This document shows, piece after piece, positions 1 to 11,581 of a stretch of 64,000 bases of DNA. The position numbers were made by a program, and so were the translations under genes. Numbering within the stretch: position 1 is the stretch's first letter; each line of letters begins with the position of its first letter. Source of the stretch: Romanomermis culicivorax (Eukaryota; Nematoda; Enoplea; Mermithida; Mermithidae); the NCBI GenBank assembly GCA_963922205.1, contig CAWUHX010000062.1:1178001-1242000 (forward strand), written 5' to 3'. The notes under the pieces are model-generated. The model searched no databases, was not told the DNA's origin, and was given only the letters and a program-made list of their open reading frames with translations.

Positions 1-620
1 TGATCTGGAAAGCAACCAGCTAACTGATCTGAGAAGCTATCGACCAACTTGGAAAGAACCAACCAACTGGTTTGGAAAGCAACCAACCAACCAATCTGGG
101 AAGCGATCAACCACCTGATATGTAGGAAGCAAGCAACCAACGAATCTGGGGAAACATCCAATCAAAAAATCCAAGAATAAACCAAACAACCAAGTGATTC
201 GGGACGCGACCAATCGATTGATCTGGGAAGCAATTAACTAATATAGGAAACAACCAACCAATATTGATAAACAAGTAACCAAATGATCTGGAAAAAACAG
301 CAAACTGAACTGAGAAGCAACCAATAAACTGACACGGGAGACAACCTATTAATCTGGGAGTTAGACTTTATTTGTCTTACAATCTGCCTCACAAATAAAT
401 TAACTTTATTTGTGAGGCAACCAACAAGTTTAGGAAACAGTCATTCAGTCAACCACAAAAACACATTTTGGTTAGAACCTAACAATTTGGGAGTCGAACT
501 TGACAAACAGCCAACTAAACCAAACAGGGTGTCAGTCAACCAACCAATCTGGGAAGAACCAATCGATTCGGGAAAAATCAACAAACCAGTCATGGAGTCA
601 GCAACCACCAACTAACAAAT
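1..620. repeat. Degenerate minisatellite, unit about 22-27 bp
   Basis: The block repeats variants of GGGAAGCAACCAACCAATCT with units of uneven length. Short frames through it are artefacts of the repeat. The order breaks down after about position 600. Its left end lies outside the window. Confidence 0.8.
386..418. repeat. Perfect 14-bp inverted repeat with 5-nt loop
   Basis: GCCTCACAAATAAA (386-399) is exactly complementary to 405-418, with the loop TTAAC between. It interrupts the minisatellite. It could be a recombination scar or a small cruciform; no function is implied. Confidence 0.85.
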
Positions 621-828
621 TTAATTACCAACTAATTTCGGATCAAAGTGTTAAGTTGGCACTTGTATTTTACGTCGTAGCAAGGCCGTATTTGGGGGGC
701 AGGGGCACCCGTCCTTTTGCAGCTTTGTCATGTCGATTTTGTGTTTGTCACTGTGAAAAATCTCAAAATTTTCCGGCGCTTTTGTGTATAAACAAAATTT
801 CTTTCGTAAAATGATTTTGATCTTTCAT
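621..828. other. Spacer, no gene seen
   Basis: This stretch holds one copy of the dispersed AAAATTTTCCGGCGCTT motif near 766-783 and no coding frame I can support. Confidence 0.5.
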
Positions 829-1604
829 ATGTATACAAGGGGAGCCAAAAAAGGCGACCGGTACTGACTTTCATAGCTTTGATGTGGTAAAGCTTTTCTG
901 ATGCGGTTTCCTGCCGTCGATAGATAAAACATCTGGCATAAAAACTGCAAAGTTTCAGCCAGATCGCTCCAATACTGAGTGAGTAGAATCAAAAATACTA
1001 AACGTGTGTTTTTTTGGAAATAAATTTTGAAAAATTGACAAAAACCCAAAATCAACATGTTTTATCACAGAAAAGTACAATAGATCCAACCACGAAAACC
1101 TTATAACAAGTGGAAACTACAAGAGAGCCATTTTAGTGTGTCCTACTTTCTGTTTCACCAATAACTTTAGTCGTTTTTCGATTTGGTCAATGACAGAATT
1201 TTGTTTTGATTTTTTCTTTTTTTCCCAATTTCAAAACAAAAGCTGTTGATTTTGGCGAAATTTTGCCCCATGTTGAAATAAGAAGTTAATGACTTTAAAT
1301 TACGTGTAACTCACAAATCTGGGTGACTTTTGAAGTATTATTGAGTGTAAAAAGCTTTACAAAACTTTTTTCACAATAGAACAACTTTTAATTTGACTTC
1401 ACAATTTTTACATTTTGAAAAATTACCACTTTTACTAAATTTCTGTTTGTACAGTAACTATAAATGCTAGAAGCATAAAATTTGGCCTTTACAAGAAAAA
1501 TAAACGGGGCATTTCAATGCAACAATCCGCATTAAACGAGCTTCATCCGTTAAAAAGGTATGAAAGTCGGCACCGGTCGCCTTTTTTTGACTCACCATGT
1601 ATAT
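829..1604. mobile_element. Non-autonomous DNA transposon (MITE-like) with ~47-bp terminal inverted repeats
   Basis: The left end (829-876) and the reverse complement of the right end (1557-1604) share a core reading AAAAAAGGCGACCGGT, followed by a variable base and then GACTTTCATA. Both ends begin with TATACA-like sequence. The 680-bp interior has no transposase frame. The superfamily cannot be assigned because the target duplication is not clear. Confidence 0.75.
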
Positions 1605-2501
1605 AAAAAGAATGTACAAAAAAGACTAGCTCTGGCTATCATTCGCTATTCTCTTGCGCAGGCACGGTGTTGAGCATGCTTTACTCTCATTTTTATTCAA
1701 CTTTTGATTGTGTTCATTATGTTAAACCATTTATCTGACTTTTTCAGTAAGCTTCGATATTTTGTTTTCACTTGAATTATTATGAGCATATGAAAATTCA
1801 TAATCCAACATTCGAGTCTGAAAATTTTTCCGGCGCTGCGCACTGCAAAGAGAGTTATGGCGTCGGTATAAATGTCCGTTGTCGAGCTTGTAGGAAATCC
1901 GGATTATTGCGCTTAAGATTTTTGTTCATTTCACTGTATTCAGCACTATCTGACCTAAAATTCAAAATCTTCATTTTCGCCCTTGATTAACACAAACTAT
2001 TGACTAATGGAACATTAGAATGCAAAACAAACTCGGAAGCGTTCATATAAATGATCGACATTCAACATTGGGCATTTTGGAGTGAAAAAGCACTTATGTA
2101 TGATTGAAACAAGCTTTTTGAAAAATGACAACCAACCTAAAGAAATTCGGTTTGGGTAGCTACGTTTGAAATGTGCTTTGCCCAAGTATGGATTTACTAT
2201 CTGAGCGTTCTAAAGACAAGAAAGTTACAATTTAAGGACATCAGATTACTTATTGATTATATATCTGAGCACTCTGCAGAGCAAGTATTTACCTAAAAGG
2301 TAGATGCAGATCAGTGACTTACTATTTGATTATTCTAAAGACCAGGAGCCGATTTCATCAGAGAGACTTAGCCTTTAGCCGAGCTGCAACTTAAACTGTT
2401 AAGTCTCTTTGATAAACCTACCCCCAAGTTCTTATGATTCAGGCACCTAAAAACAATGATAAAGTGCCTGAACAATTTACAGATCAGTTATTTACTAGAA
2501 A
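1605..2501. other. AT-rich non-coding stretch
   Basis: No gene is recognised. A GGCGCTGCGC hairpin motif of the dispersed family lies near 1828-1845. Confidence 0.5.
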
Positions 2502-2745
2502 TGTATCGGGTAGCATATTTTGAAAATATCGAGTCCTGGTCCAAAATTTTAAGAATATCGTATCCGGGTCCAACAAAATGATCGGCTAATTTCGGGTTTT
2601 GCTTTGGGTCCGGGCACCTCATACATCTCTAGTATCGGGTAGCATATCGAGTCCAGGTCCGGGTTTTAATTTTTAAGAATATCGTGTCCGGGCCAACAAA
2701 ATGGAATCTCGGGTCTTTCTTCAGTTCCGAGTACCGGATAAATAC
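2502..2745. repeat. Two tandem ~120-bp copies of a dispersed repeat
   Basis: Copy 1 (2502-2630) and copy 2 (2631-2745) both run through TATCGGGTAGCATAT, TATCGTGTCCGGG-like and CCAACAAAATG segments. Related sequence appears in the opposite orientation near 50140-50175 (GCTATGCTACCCGATCC) and near 51270-51370, so this belongs to an interspersed family. Confidence 0.7.
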
Positions 2746-2802
2746 TATTTAAGTAGCGATCATACAGTGATCTAAGGCCCTATCATACTTCATCGCGAGG
2801 TA

Positions 2803-2866
2803 CCGCGCGGCGCCGCTTTTTCTATTCATACTAAAAGGTAGTAGCGCGCGGCACCGCGCGGTGCCT
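2803..2866. repeat. GC-rich palindrome cluster
   Basis: Positions 2850-2865 are a perfect 16-bp palindrome, GGCACCGCGCGGTGCC. A degenerate partner (GGTACCGCGCGGCGCC) lies at about 2803-2818. It stands out against AT-rich flanks. No gene is present. Confidence 0.75.
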
Positions 2867-3527
2867 TGTCATTTTTGGAGCTGCTAATTGCACTCGGCTT
2901 CAGGGTTTTTTAGGCCAATTTGGAGCCATGGCTCCTAAAAATTCTGATTGGCTCCTAAAAATTTAGCGGCATAAGCCGAATTGGCTTGTAAAAATTAGAG
3001 CCTAGCCAACCTTTTGACTAGCTTTTCCTGTTAGGAGATGCATTTTTATGCATTTTGAAATGGAAAATATCATTTTCCGGCGCTTCGTGCCGGATTTCAA
3101 ATCATTTATGATTCTTGGTTTCTGTTGTGCGGTTAGAAAATGTCGGCCTAGCTTATGCTTATAGCTTTGAAAAACCAGCATGTTATGGGTGAATGTTTGA
3201 CCTTGTTTTGTTTCTTCCATGTATTTGACGAAAATCAAGATTTTTCTAGATTATTTTTACAAAATCATTTCGCGGCGCTTTAGAGTTTTTGGCTTTGGTG
3301 AACATAACTTTGCATAGATGCATTGTTGCTTGTCTAGTTTTTGAATTTGAGTTTGCGCCACTGAAAGCACATTGAATTCGCTGAGAAAGTAAACCCGTCA
3401 TGCAGGAAAAAAATATTAGAAATATTCATTTTCCAACGCTATAGAATATCATAGTCTAAAATTTTCTTCCAGTGCTAAGCGCCGGAGATATTCAAGCCGG
3501 AAATCGCCCTTTTTTATGCTTTACAGG
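2867..3527. other. Repeat-derived spacer with GGCGC hairpin motifs
   Basis: GGCTCCTAAAAATT-like words recur at 2918-3000. Copies of the TTTTCCGGCGCTTCG family sit near 3073, 3270 and 3475. No coding frame is supported. Confidence 0.5.
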
Positions 3528-3625
3528 GTGTAAAGCGGACCTGGAGAACCTGGAAAAGTCAGGGAAAAAAATTTTACGCCTGGAACACCTGGGAAAGTCA
3601 AGAAATTTCGCCTAGGATTCTTGGA
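3528..3625. repeat. Dispersed repeat with CCTGGAAAAGTCAGGGAA words
   Basis: The segment holds repeated CTGGAAAAGTCAGGGAA and CACCTGGGAAAGTCA words. A related block lies at 19480-19555 in the same orientation. It is an interspersed repeat of unknown class. Confidence 0.6.
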
Positions 3626-4021
3626 ACGTACTTATTTTTTTCTTTTTATTTTTTAAATTTATTTTGTACAGCCCGAAATTTGATTGCTGTGTGCAAAAAA
3701 TGCCTGATTCCTAGCCGAAAATTGAACTAAAATATGAAGTTCCTGAACAATTCTATTGAGTTATTTAAAGTCTCGCAGCACTCCATACCTGTAATTGGGT
3801 GTGTGGGAAAGGTTGGGGGAGATACTCAGCCCCACCCCCAAATTGTTCGAACTGTGTATGCAAATGTTGGGACTTTCACCACCTACTCGAAAAAATTTGG
3901 AAAAGGTATACTTTTTGAGAAAGTTTTCAAAATTTCTGTGATCAGTCACAGTAAGAAACATTGAACTGTACATTTTGTTCGCTGAAGAATGCTCATATGC
4001 TTTATCCAAGTGAGTATTCCT
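3626..4021. other. Left flank of the LTR element, no gene seen
   Basis: AT-rich sequence with short frames on both strands. None resembles a known protein, and they overlap one another. Confidence 0.4.
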
Positions 4022-4035
4022 TTGTCTGGTTCACA
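4022..4035. repeat. Left piece of an inverted-repeat arm split by the LTR element
   Basis: TTGTCTGGTTCACA here joins across the retrotransposon to 17954-17979. Together they match the reverse complement of 18144-18185. This marks an older inverted-repeat element that served as the insertion target. Confidence 0.8.
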
Positions 4036-4598
4036 TGTTGTAGTGTGTTTTCTGCCGATTTAGCCATTTTTGTCAAAGAGCGCATGAGGCCTGCAGGTAG
4101 CAAGTGGAGTGAGCAACGCGGACCATCAACAGTCGTCGTACTGTAGCACACATCCGTACGCATGTGCTGGCTCTCTCTCATTGTCTCTTTATTATTATTC
4201 GTGTATGTTTTCGTACTAATCGTGTGCCCCACTGGCCACTATTATTTTGCCATTCCCCGCCTCCCCGCACGAAACTCATTTGTTTTTCTCGTCCCAGTGC
4301 ATGGGAGTGATTGGTTTTATTTTCTCGCCCATTGTCGTTTGTAAGTAAGTGTTTTGTTTTTCAATTGCGTAATATAAAAGTAGAAAATTCTCTCCATTCA
4401 GTGTTACGCAATTAGGGAGACAATTAAGGAAACACCTTCATTCCTTAATTGGTGGGATAATTAGTGTTGGGTTTAAGTATGAGTAATTAAGTTAATCGGG
4501 TAAACATGGGCATGGGAAACACGTACATTAAGGACGAATCCTGGGATCGCAATCCTGCCTGTGACTCATCGATGCCCGACCCATCCACAAATACAACA
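4036..4598 (+). repeat. 5' long terminal repeat (563 bp)
   Basis: It begins TGTTGTAG and ends ATACAACA, and aligns without gaps to 17387-17949. A TATA-like box (TATAAAAG, 4373-4380) suggests transcription starts around 4400. A perfect 10-bp stem (CAATTAAGGA 4421-4430 with 4442-4451) follows. The stretch around this stem, about 4406-4464, is free of differences between the two LTRs apart from its edges. Confidence 0.95.
4373..4380 (+). promoter_or_regulatory. TATA-like box of the LTR promoter
   Basis: TATAAAAG in the 5' LTR corresponds to TATAAAGG in the 3' LTR (about 17724-17731). Its placement mid-LTR would put the R region just downstream. This is inferred from motif and position only. Confidence 0.55.
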
Positions 4599-4599
4599 C

Positions 4600-4617
4600 T
4601 GGTGACCGTTTGGATTG
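4600..4617 (+). other. Primer binding site for minus-strand synthesis
   Basis: TGGTGACCGTTTGGATTG starts two bases after the 5' LTR. It begins with the TGG that pairs with a tRNA 3'-CCA end. I could not assign the priming tRNA with confidence. Confidence 0.75.
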
Positions 4618-4904
4618 TACGCTTCCTTCCCTCGCCATTGTGTTGCATCTGACTACACCTGCAAGCTTCAAAATTCGACCATGCCGTAGTTGCACCCAAG
4701 GTTACAAGAAGGGTTATTATACCCTCCAGAAAAAGATGCCGAAAGTAAGCCATATGCCGCCAGACCTCACACGCCTCCCCTCGTGATCAAGTTCTCCCAA
4801 CACTGCCACACTCTGAGTTTTGATCAGATGTTATTGCCGCGACCGACAAATATTGCGCAATCATCAGCAGTACCCAGGGTAAGCCTCCCCCCCATAATCT
4901 GCTC

Positions 4905-7254
4905 TTGTCTACTTTCAGCACCCCTGCGTTGGACGGGACCGCACAAACCCAAGTACCACTCATTCGGGCAACCATGACAATAGTCAATTCATACGCGCCG
5001 CCGCCTCTGGGCCTAAACCCTCTCATTGCCGCCATTATTTGTCCTAACGTGCCAGCCGTATCACAAATACTGCCGCCAAGCACCGCCGCCCAAGTCAACA
5101 ATGACCAAACCATTGCCAGGACCGACTCTTCGGACTCCTTTATCAATATTAAACCACCACAGGCCCCAGCTGCCACCCGCATTTTGGAAACCAATCACTG
5201 CAGCAGCCTAGCAATTGCAAACGCCAATGAAGTCCATAATTTCCCAATCGAAGCACGCGACGCGTTGGACCAGCTCAGCACCGCCGCCGCGTGCATAACC
5301 AACAAATTGATCAAATTAATGGCACCGTTTCTGATCAATTTCAGGCCCAACAACTAAGTGTTCAACAAGAAATTTAAGAACAAGCCAAAGCCACAAAGGC
5401 GCGCTTCGCCACTCTAGCAGAACAAATTCAACAATTGATTTCGACCACCGCCCCCGCAACCAATGTGCATAATCTGCCTACACCAAGACCACCGCTGGTG
5501 TCCTCACAGTTTCACGGTGATGAAACACGAGATATTTACATCCCAAACAAAACTCTCTGTGAAACTGAACTGGCTCAGGTTTTCGGTCGACCGCCAATCC
5601 AAGTCGAACTTAAAGCGCCATCCACCAATACCCTATATAATAACAAATTTTCCCGTACTGCATGCGGTGAAGAAGACGTACCCCGTTCTGCACCTCAAAG
5701 ACACCTCCCGTCCACTGCAAATCCTTTTGGCTTCTCCAATTACCCGCCTGACAATTATTAAGACCACCCGCAACCTCTGTACAAAATGCCGCACACATCT
5801 CACCGTGAAGAAGATAGCCGCATTAAAACAATTGTCGACAATATGCACCCATTGACTATCAATGAAGCCCCGACAAATAAACGCCTATTACGCTTCTTCA
5901 TTCGTCTGGAAAATGAGTTCGGGTATGACGCCTCCAACCATGTGAAGAGCGCACTCTGCCGACTTACCCGTGATACGCCGAGTGACATGATTCGAGATAT
6001 GATGCGCTACCAAGACGCAAAAAATTTCCCCATGTTCCAATTAGCCCCGGATTGCAATCAGACGACTCTCAAATGCAGCTTGCCTCATTCACCCCCAAAG
6101 TCAGAGAGGAACCCCCCGCATTTTTGAGTAAAGTAATGACTTATGTACAATTATTGTACCAAGATGAAGATTGAACTTTTCGGCACAAACAAGTAATTGA
6201 CACTTTTTTGACAAAAATGCCTGTTTTCTATCAACTAACAATCAGCGAACAAGCAAAAAGTTTTACAAATGTTCAACAATTGGCCAACGCCATAGCTAAA
6301 GCCTATAGTGTCCTCAATGCAACGAAGGCAGAAATCCGAACTGCGGAGCGACCCATCCTCATCAACCAAGCGGACCCAGAAGTGCAACCGCCAAAGTCTC
6401 CGCAGCCCTTCAATCGCCATTTTGACTGTCGCTGTAGCATGGATCGCTCACAGAAGGGCTATCGCGACTGCTCCCTTTCAACTGACCGCTGCCCTCAAAA
6501 TTCAGTGCCACCACCCACTAAATTCGTCTCTTTCCAACTGCAGCCACCAGAACAACCTCTGCAGCCGCCACCATGCACAGAGCTGCTTTTAGAGCAATTG
6601 ATTCAATGATATGATCGCGACTACAAAGAACGTAAATCCCGACAATGCCCCAAGGAAAATCTATCCAGTGATCGGCAACAAAGCCCTCACAATCAATCTC
6701 AATCCCACGAAACATACGCCAACCGCTACGACCAATCTGCAAGCCGCAACCACCCCCGCATTGCGCAACCCACAGGTCTTTGGTGGGATGCCCACAAATC
6801 CTGCACCCACAACACTAAAGGTTGCATCTGGCTCAAGCGGCAAAATGCTCAACAAACAACTCGACAAGAGTTCACCCATCCAACACACGCCACTCAACCA
6901 CGGCAAACCAATTTTCAGATCAATTCCAATGATATCCATGGCCAATGCGATTGGAGACCCCGCCGCGGAGCACCACCCCAAAGAGGTTCAAACTACTCCC
7001 GCGGCGCGCAAAATTATTTTTATGAAGGTAACTCTATACCACACCCAAATGATTTTGTTCAGAACACCTACGCCGTTTACCTGAATCAGCAATTTCTGGT
7101 GCCATGAGAACAACACATTCGCTACAATGCCATGCCAGCCCCATACATTACAACACCTACAGATTCCTTGCGGGCCAGCTCTCAGTCCTCTGAGCTACAA
7201 CTAGCCCTACGGGCTTGTTGTAGCTCGGGCCACCAATATGGTCATCCCATCTAA
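4905..7254 (+). pseudogene. gag: gag (capsid/nucleocapsid precursor), broken
   Basis: The coding trace runs through three frames: 4905-~5300, then ~5300-6072, then 6073-7254. It has in-frame stops near 5372, 5759, 6172, 6607 and 7105. The first part is Pro/Ala-rich. A Gln-rich, probably coiled-coil stretch follows (5310-5440). A capsid-like helical region lies around 5870-6300 (frames reading FFIRLENEF and [11 protein letters not shown]). After that comes a polar tail rich in Gln, Asn, Ser and Arg. Near 6785-6840 a [11 protein letters not shown] stretch resembles a noncanonical zinc-binding motif rather than a CCHC knuckle. A TTTCAG acceptor-like site lies just upstream at 4914-4919. Gag identity rests on position and composition, so exact limits are uncertain. 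Confidence 0.75.
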
Positions 7255-7870
7255 GGAAATAGCATCCGCCGCACCAATTGTGAGCCCTGGGATAGTCTAT
7301 TTGAACCCAATGGGCCACCCTTTTCAAGATCCTTGTCACATCCGCTCGTCCGTTTGCCAAATCGACAATCTTACACCGTCCTCAAAGACTTTGGTTGGCA
7401 AATATGCCTCTAGGAGAGCTTTCCAAATTCCAATTAAACTCGGAGCCATCAAAGCACACCTACTTATTAACACTGGTGCCCAATGCTCCGTATTGTCATC
7501 AGGATTAGTCAAATGTGCTTTCAACAAGCAATCGCTCCAACTTCCAATATGTGGTAAAATCAAGGTAGCGGATAGCGCTGTTGTAAACACACATTGCCCT
7601 GTAGTCCTTACAATGGAATCCCCATTCGGTGAACATATGATCAAATGTGTAATTCTCCACCATGACAGAAACAATCAATGTATCACCAGCACCAATTTTC
7701 TCGCACACCAGGATATCCACGCGATTTTGAACTTCAAAGAAAATTATATTGAAATACAAGATGTGAAGTTGCGGCTCAAAGTAATCGCCTCGGTCCGCCC
7801 TCAAACGGAATTGTTCCTAAACCCCGTGTCTGGAGGAAATCCCCGAAGAGGAGCAAGTAAGCTTCTATGA
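7238..7870 (+). pseudogene. Retroviral-type aspartic protease region of pol
   Basis: The frame opens inside the end of gag and carries the protease core LLINTGAQCSVLSS. In this family the motif is DTGA/DSGA, so the catalytic Asp is Asn here (codon at 7469-7471), and the copy should be inactive. A downstream ILNFKENYIEI segment fits the C-terminal half of the fold. After about 7830 the reading continues for ~50 codons in another frame (about 7830-7980) before RT resumes at 8015, so there is at least one frameshift. Family assignment is firm; activity is excluded by the substitution and frame breaks. Confidence 0.8.
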
Positions 7871-8014
7871 TGATAAATCCAATATTTTCAGCCAACCTGA
7901 GGAAATTGAGGCCGAACAACCAATCAGGCAAGCTCAACCTAGTTCACACCAACCACACTCTCGGTGGCTTAGCAACCACCATGCCAGGTAGCAACCACCA
8001 CCGCAGACCATGAC

Positions 8015-9610
8015 TTGACCGACCATCAACCTGCCGCTCTCAATAAGTCGTTCCCTTGCCACACCAACCAGCAAAAATTGGATTTCGCTTTGAACAAAAT
8101 GACTGAAAAAACTTACGTTACCGCCGCGCAAAAGACCAAAGCTCTTTGCATGCTACAACAAAACTACGACATTTTCAGCCTGCCCTGGCACAAACCAACT
8201 ATCACCAGCGAATTGACCATTAGCATCGATACAGGCACCGCAAAGCCTGTATCCCGCCATTGTTACCCCGCCGCGATGGAGCAAAGACCAATTGTACGCC
8301 GCCATATTCAAGAAATGCTCGACTACGACTTTATCGAACAATCCCGCTCACCCTGGGCTGCACCCCTGTTCCTGGTAAAGAAAAAAGATGGCTCATGGAG
8401 ACTCGTTGTCGACTACTGCAGAATAAATGATGTCACGCCCAGTGACAAATTTCCAATTCCGCGCATTGATAATTATTTGGACGCCATGGGACAAGCAAAA
8501 TTTTTCACCATGCTCGACCTCAAAGCAGGGTACTGGCAGGTACCCCTCGATAACAATTCCCGCGACAAATCAACCTTCATCTGCCAAGGTTTGTTCAGAT
8601 TCAAAGTTTTGCCATTTGGTTTGAAAAACGTGCCCGCCGAATTCCAAGGCCTAATGGGAAGAATCCTCCGCCCGTACATCTGGAAGATTTGTCTCTTTTA
8701 TATCGACGATATTATAATTTTTTCAAACTCGTTCGAAGAACATTTGGAGCATCTACAAATCATTTTCAATGCCCTCAGCACAGCCAACCTCACGCTTTGG
8801 CCCCATAAATGCAAGTTCCTACTGCTGCAAGTCAAATTCCTGGGACACCTTCTTAGCGCTCGCGGAATCGCTGCCGATCCGGAGAAAGTTAAAGCTATCG
8901 CCGAGTATAAATTTCCAACCACCAAAAAAGGTATGCAAAGTTTTTTAGGCTTAGTCCAATGGTGCAAACAATTTATCCTGAATATGGCAACCTTGTCCAG
9001 TCCTTTGTATGGACTCCTACGAAAAGATGCCCAATATATCGCCACAGACAAACACCACACCGCATTTGAAGGTATCAAAACAGCCCTCACGTCATCGCCT
9101 TTTCTCCGCTATCTGGTGTACAATGGTAAAGCTCAATTTGTCATCCAAACAGACGCCAGTACAACCACTATTGGAGCAATTTTTTACCAAGAAAACAGAA
9201 ATGATCAATGGGTCATTGGCTACAACAGGGGCATACTCACCGATGCTGAAACCCGCTACAGTACAATGGAGCGCAAATGCCTCGCCATTGTCAATGGTTT
9301 CCGGATGTACAGTCACTACATTTATGGCCAAAAAGTTATTGTTCGCACCAACCACAAGCCCCTCGAATGGCTCAAAGATGAAAAACACCGAAATTCGTGC
9401 CTCCAACATTTTGCTATCAACCTCCAAGATAACGATTACAAAGTTGAATATGTCGAAGGTAAAGACAACGCTTGTGCCAATCTTTTATCCTGGAAAGATG
9501 ACCGTGATAAAAGGCCGATCCCGAATACTGAAAACTTAACCGCAATGATTTTCCATAAAGATTTTCACCCTGCTGGTGCATTATCCCCCCCCCAATTTGA
9601 CGGTTCCTGA
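8015..9610 (+). pseudogene. pol: Reverse transcriptase - RNase H of pol
   Basis: A single 531-codon frame copies RNA to DNA and removes the RNA template strand. RT motifs read in order: [24 protein letters not shown] (8509 onward), [13 protein letters not shown], and the catalytic YIDD at 8699-8710. The RNase H part follows, with [28 protein letters not shown] and NACANLLSW. The last motif normally reads ADxLSR/W, so a conserved Asp is Asn here (codon at 9479-9481). The palm motifs and 'tether' place it in Ty3/gypsy. A TGA at 9608 separates it from the integrase, which continues in the same frame. Confidence 0.95.
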
Positions 9611-9679
9611 TATATATACCCAGCAGCGGCCACACCACCCACGGAAGTCGACGCAGACATCAACGCCCTCACTTGTGCA

Positions 9680-10603
9680 ATGACCAAAAAAACCATCAGT
9701 CAACCCACACTCAAGGATTCTATGCCATTGATCGCCGACTACGCGCTGCCCCCGGCCGAAGCCATAACAATGGCCTCCCATGGCAAAGTCTTACAAGCAC
9801 AGGCTGCCGATCCTGCTATCACAGCAATCATTGCCTCTCTCCAAAGCCACAACATTTCAAAGTGCCCAACAATTTTCTTCACGGAAGGTGGACTCCTGTA
9901 CCACCAGATCAAAGATATCAAGCAATTAGTTGTTCCCGCATCCATGATTGACCAAACGTTACACCAATTCCACGGCGCAAAAATTTTAAATCACCAAGGC
10001 TCAAACCACATGCTAGCAGCCATCAAAGCTCATTTTTGGTGGCCCCATATGGAAGAAAACATCCGTGATTGGATCAAAACCTGCAAGATTTGTCAACTGA
10101 CCATGCCGCGTACATCACGGCCACTTCTGCTGCTGCCGATTCAAGCAAAACACCCCTTTGAGATCTTCGCCACCGATATTGTCAATATTTCGCTGGTAGG
10201 TGAGAAACGCCCATACGTTATTGTTTTTCAGGATTATTCTAGGAAATGGGATTCCGCGCATCCAATACCCGACCAAAAGGCTTCAACAATAGTGGAATGC
10301 TTCGTGAACAATGTCGTCCTAACACACGGTAGCCTGTTTGTTCTCCTTTCAGACCAAGGTGGCTGTTTCACGTCAAAGCTCATGCAAGATATTTGCGACC
10401 TACTCAAGATACAAAAAGTCAAAACGACGGCATATCACCCCCAGTGCAACAGAATGGTCGAGCGTTTCAATCAAAGGCTGATTGCCCAACTAAAAAAGTA
10501 CACCACCTACGATCCGGACAACTGGGAGTGCTACTTGCCATATGCAGTATTCGCCTATAACACCACGCCGCACACAGCTATGCGCCATTCGCCTTTCAGC
10601 TAA
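9680..10603 (+). pseudogene. Integrase, zinc-binding and catalytic domains
   Basis: The frame continues directly from RNase H past a single TGA. An HHCC-type domain spans about 9950-10110 (HQFHG, NHQG, FWWP, CKICQ). The DDE triad is intact: Asp at 10175 (FATDIV), Asp at 10352 (LLSDQGG) and Glu at 10460 (MVERFNQ). The last two are separated by exactly 35 residues, the hallmark of retroviral-type integrases. The TAA at 10601 truncates it before the C-terminal region, which resumes in another frame. It inserts the cDNA into host DNA. Confidence 0.93.
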
Positions 10604-10689
10604 TTAGGAGGCTACGAGCCGCGCATCACCTTCGACTATGACTGCGCCTGTTGTCTCAGGTTGCCCCTAAAATTATCACGTCTATCAGC

Positions 10690-11060
10690 ATAGTCTCACG
10701 CAAGCACAACTCAAGATGCACAAGAAGATAAAAGCTAACCTCGATGCAGCAGCCGCAGTCAGCAAAGAATATTTTGACCGAAAATCCTGAAAACGCGACC
10801 TTGCCGTCAACAACCTTGTCCTTTTGACCAACACAAGAAAGACTAACAAAATTCAACCTGATTTCTTTGGACCTTTTCTAATCACAGACCCATCCCGCGC
10901 AGCTGAAAATGTCATCACCATTGATTTACTCGATGCACCCGGCCGACCACAAACCATTTCCAGGACGCATTTGAAACCATTCATACCATGCCCCGCCAAA
11001 GAAGCTTTTGAACTCAAAGCGGGTGGACGGCATTTGCATCACAGTTCACACCACCAATAG
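10690..11060 (+). pseudogene. Integrase C-terminal region, in a shifted frame
   Basis: After a frameshift between 10603 and 10690 the third frame reads HKKIKANLDAAAAVSKEYFD. A stop near 10788 follows, then KIQPDFFGPFLI and TISRTHLKPF. This is the familiar 'GPF' module and C-terminal end of Ty3/gypsy integrases. I see no chromodomain. The frame ends at 11060, which marks the end of pol. Confidence 0.8.
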
Positions 11061-11581
11061 TTTGCTTTGAAATTTTTCTCTTGTGATACAGTGCTCATAA
11101 CGCCGAGTTGTACATAATTTTGGCATTTGTTTAATTCAGATCATGGCGACCATGTTGACGAGACAACAATGCTGATCAAGTGTAACCTGAGCAATTGTCT
11201 CCCTTTGTACCATTCACCACCAGCAAACAATTTACAGACTTTACAACATCGCATTACACATCTCCCCAGTCCCCACACTTTTGCCGTAGGAGCGGGTTTC
11301 TTCTGTAATGTTAGGTTCTGTTCAGCACGAGGCCATTCGGTTTATTTCCACCCGACCGTGGCTGCATTCACTCTCATAAGACTTATTGGGAAAGGTTGAT
11401 TTTAGTCCCCATTGACATAGTGGTGTTTGTGTTGCTTTTTGTAACTGTAGTTTTGCATTTTTCTTACTTTACACTCTCTTCACCTTTCAGTGGCTTATTC
11501 TTTTACTATTTCATTTCTATTTCTCGCTTCTGCCTGCAATAGTCGCATTTTCCAGCCACTCTCAAAAAATATTTTTTCGAA
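11061..11581 (+). other. Non-coding linker between pol and the second polyprotein, with acceptor-like sites
   Basis: No protein-like frame is convincing here. A pyrimidine-rich tract ending CTTCACCTTTCAG (about 11477-11490) looks like a splice acceptor 90 bp before the next ATG, and TTTAATTCAG lies at about 11130-11140. A spliced subgenomic mRNA for the second polyprotein is a plausible inference. Confidence 0.5.

Noticed and set aside
412..814. Two overlapping frames at the minisatellite edge
   Set aside because: Repetitive Asn/Gln/Pro/Ser translation of the repeat unit; no start context or homology.
4787..5194. 135-codon minus-strand frame in the gag region
   Set aside because: It lies opposite GC-richer gag coding sequence and has no independent support.
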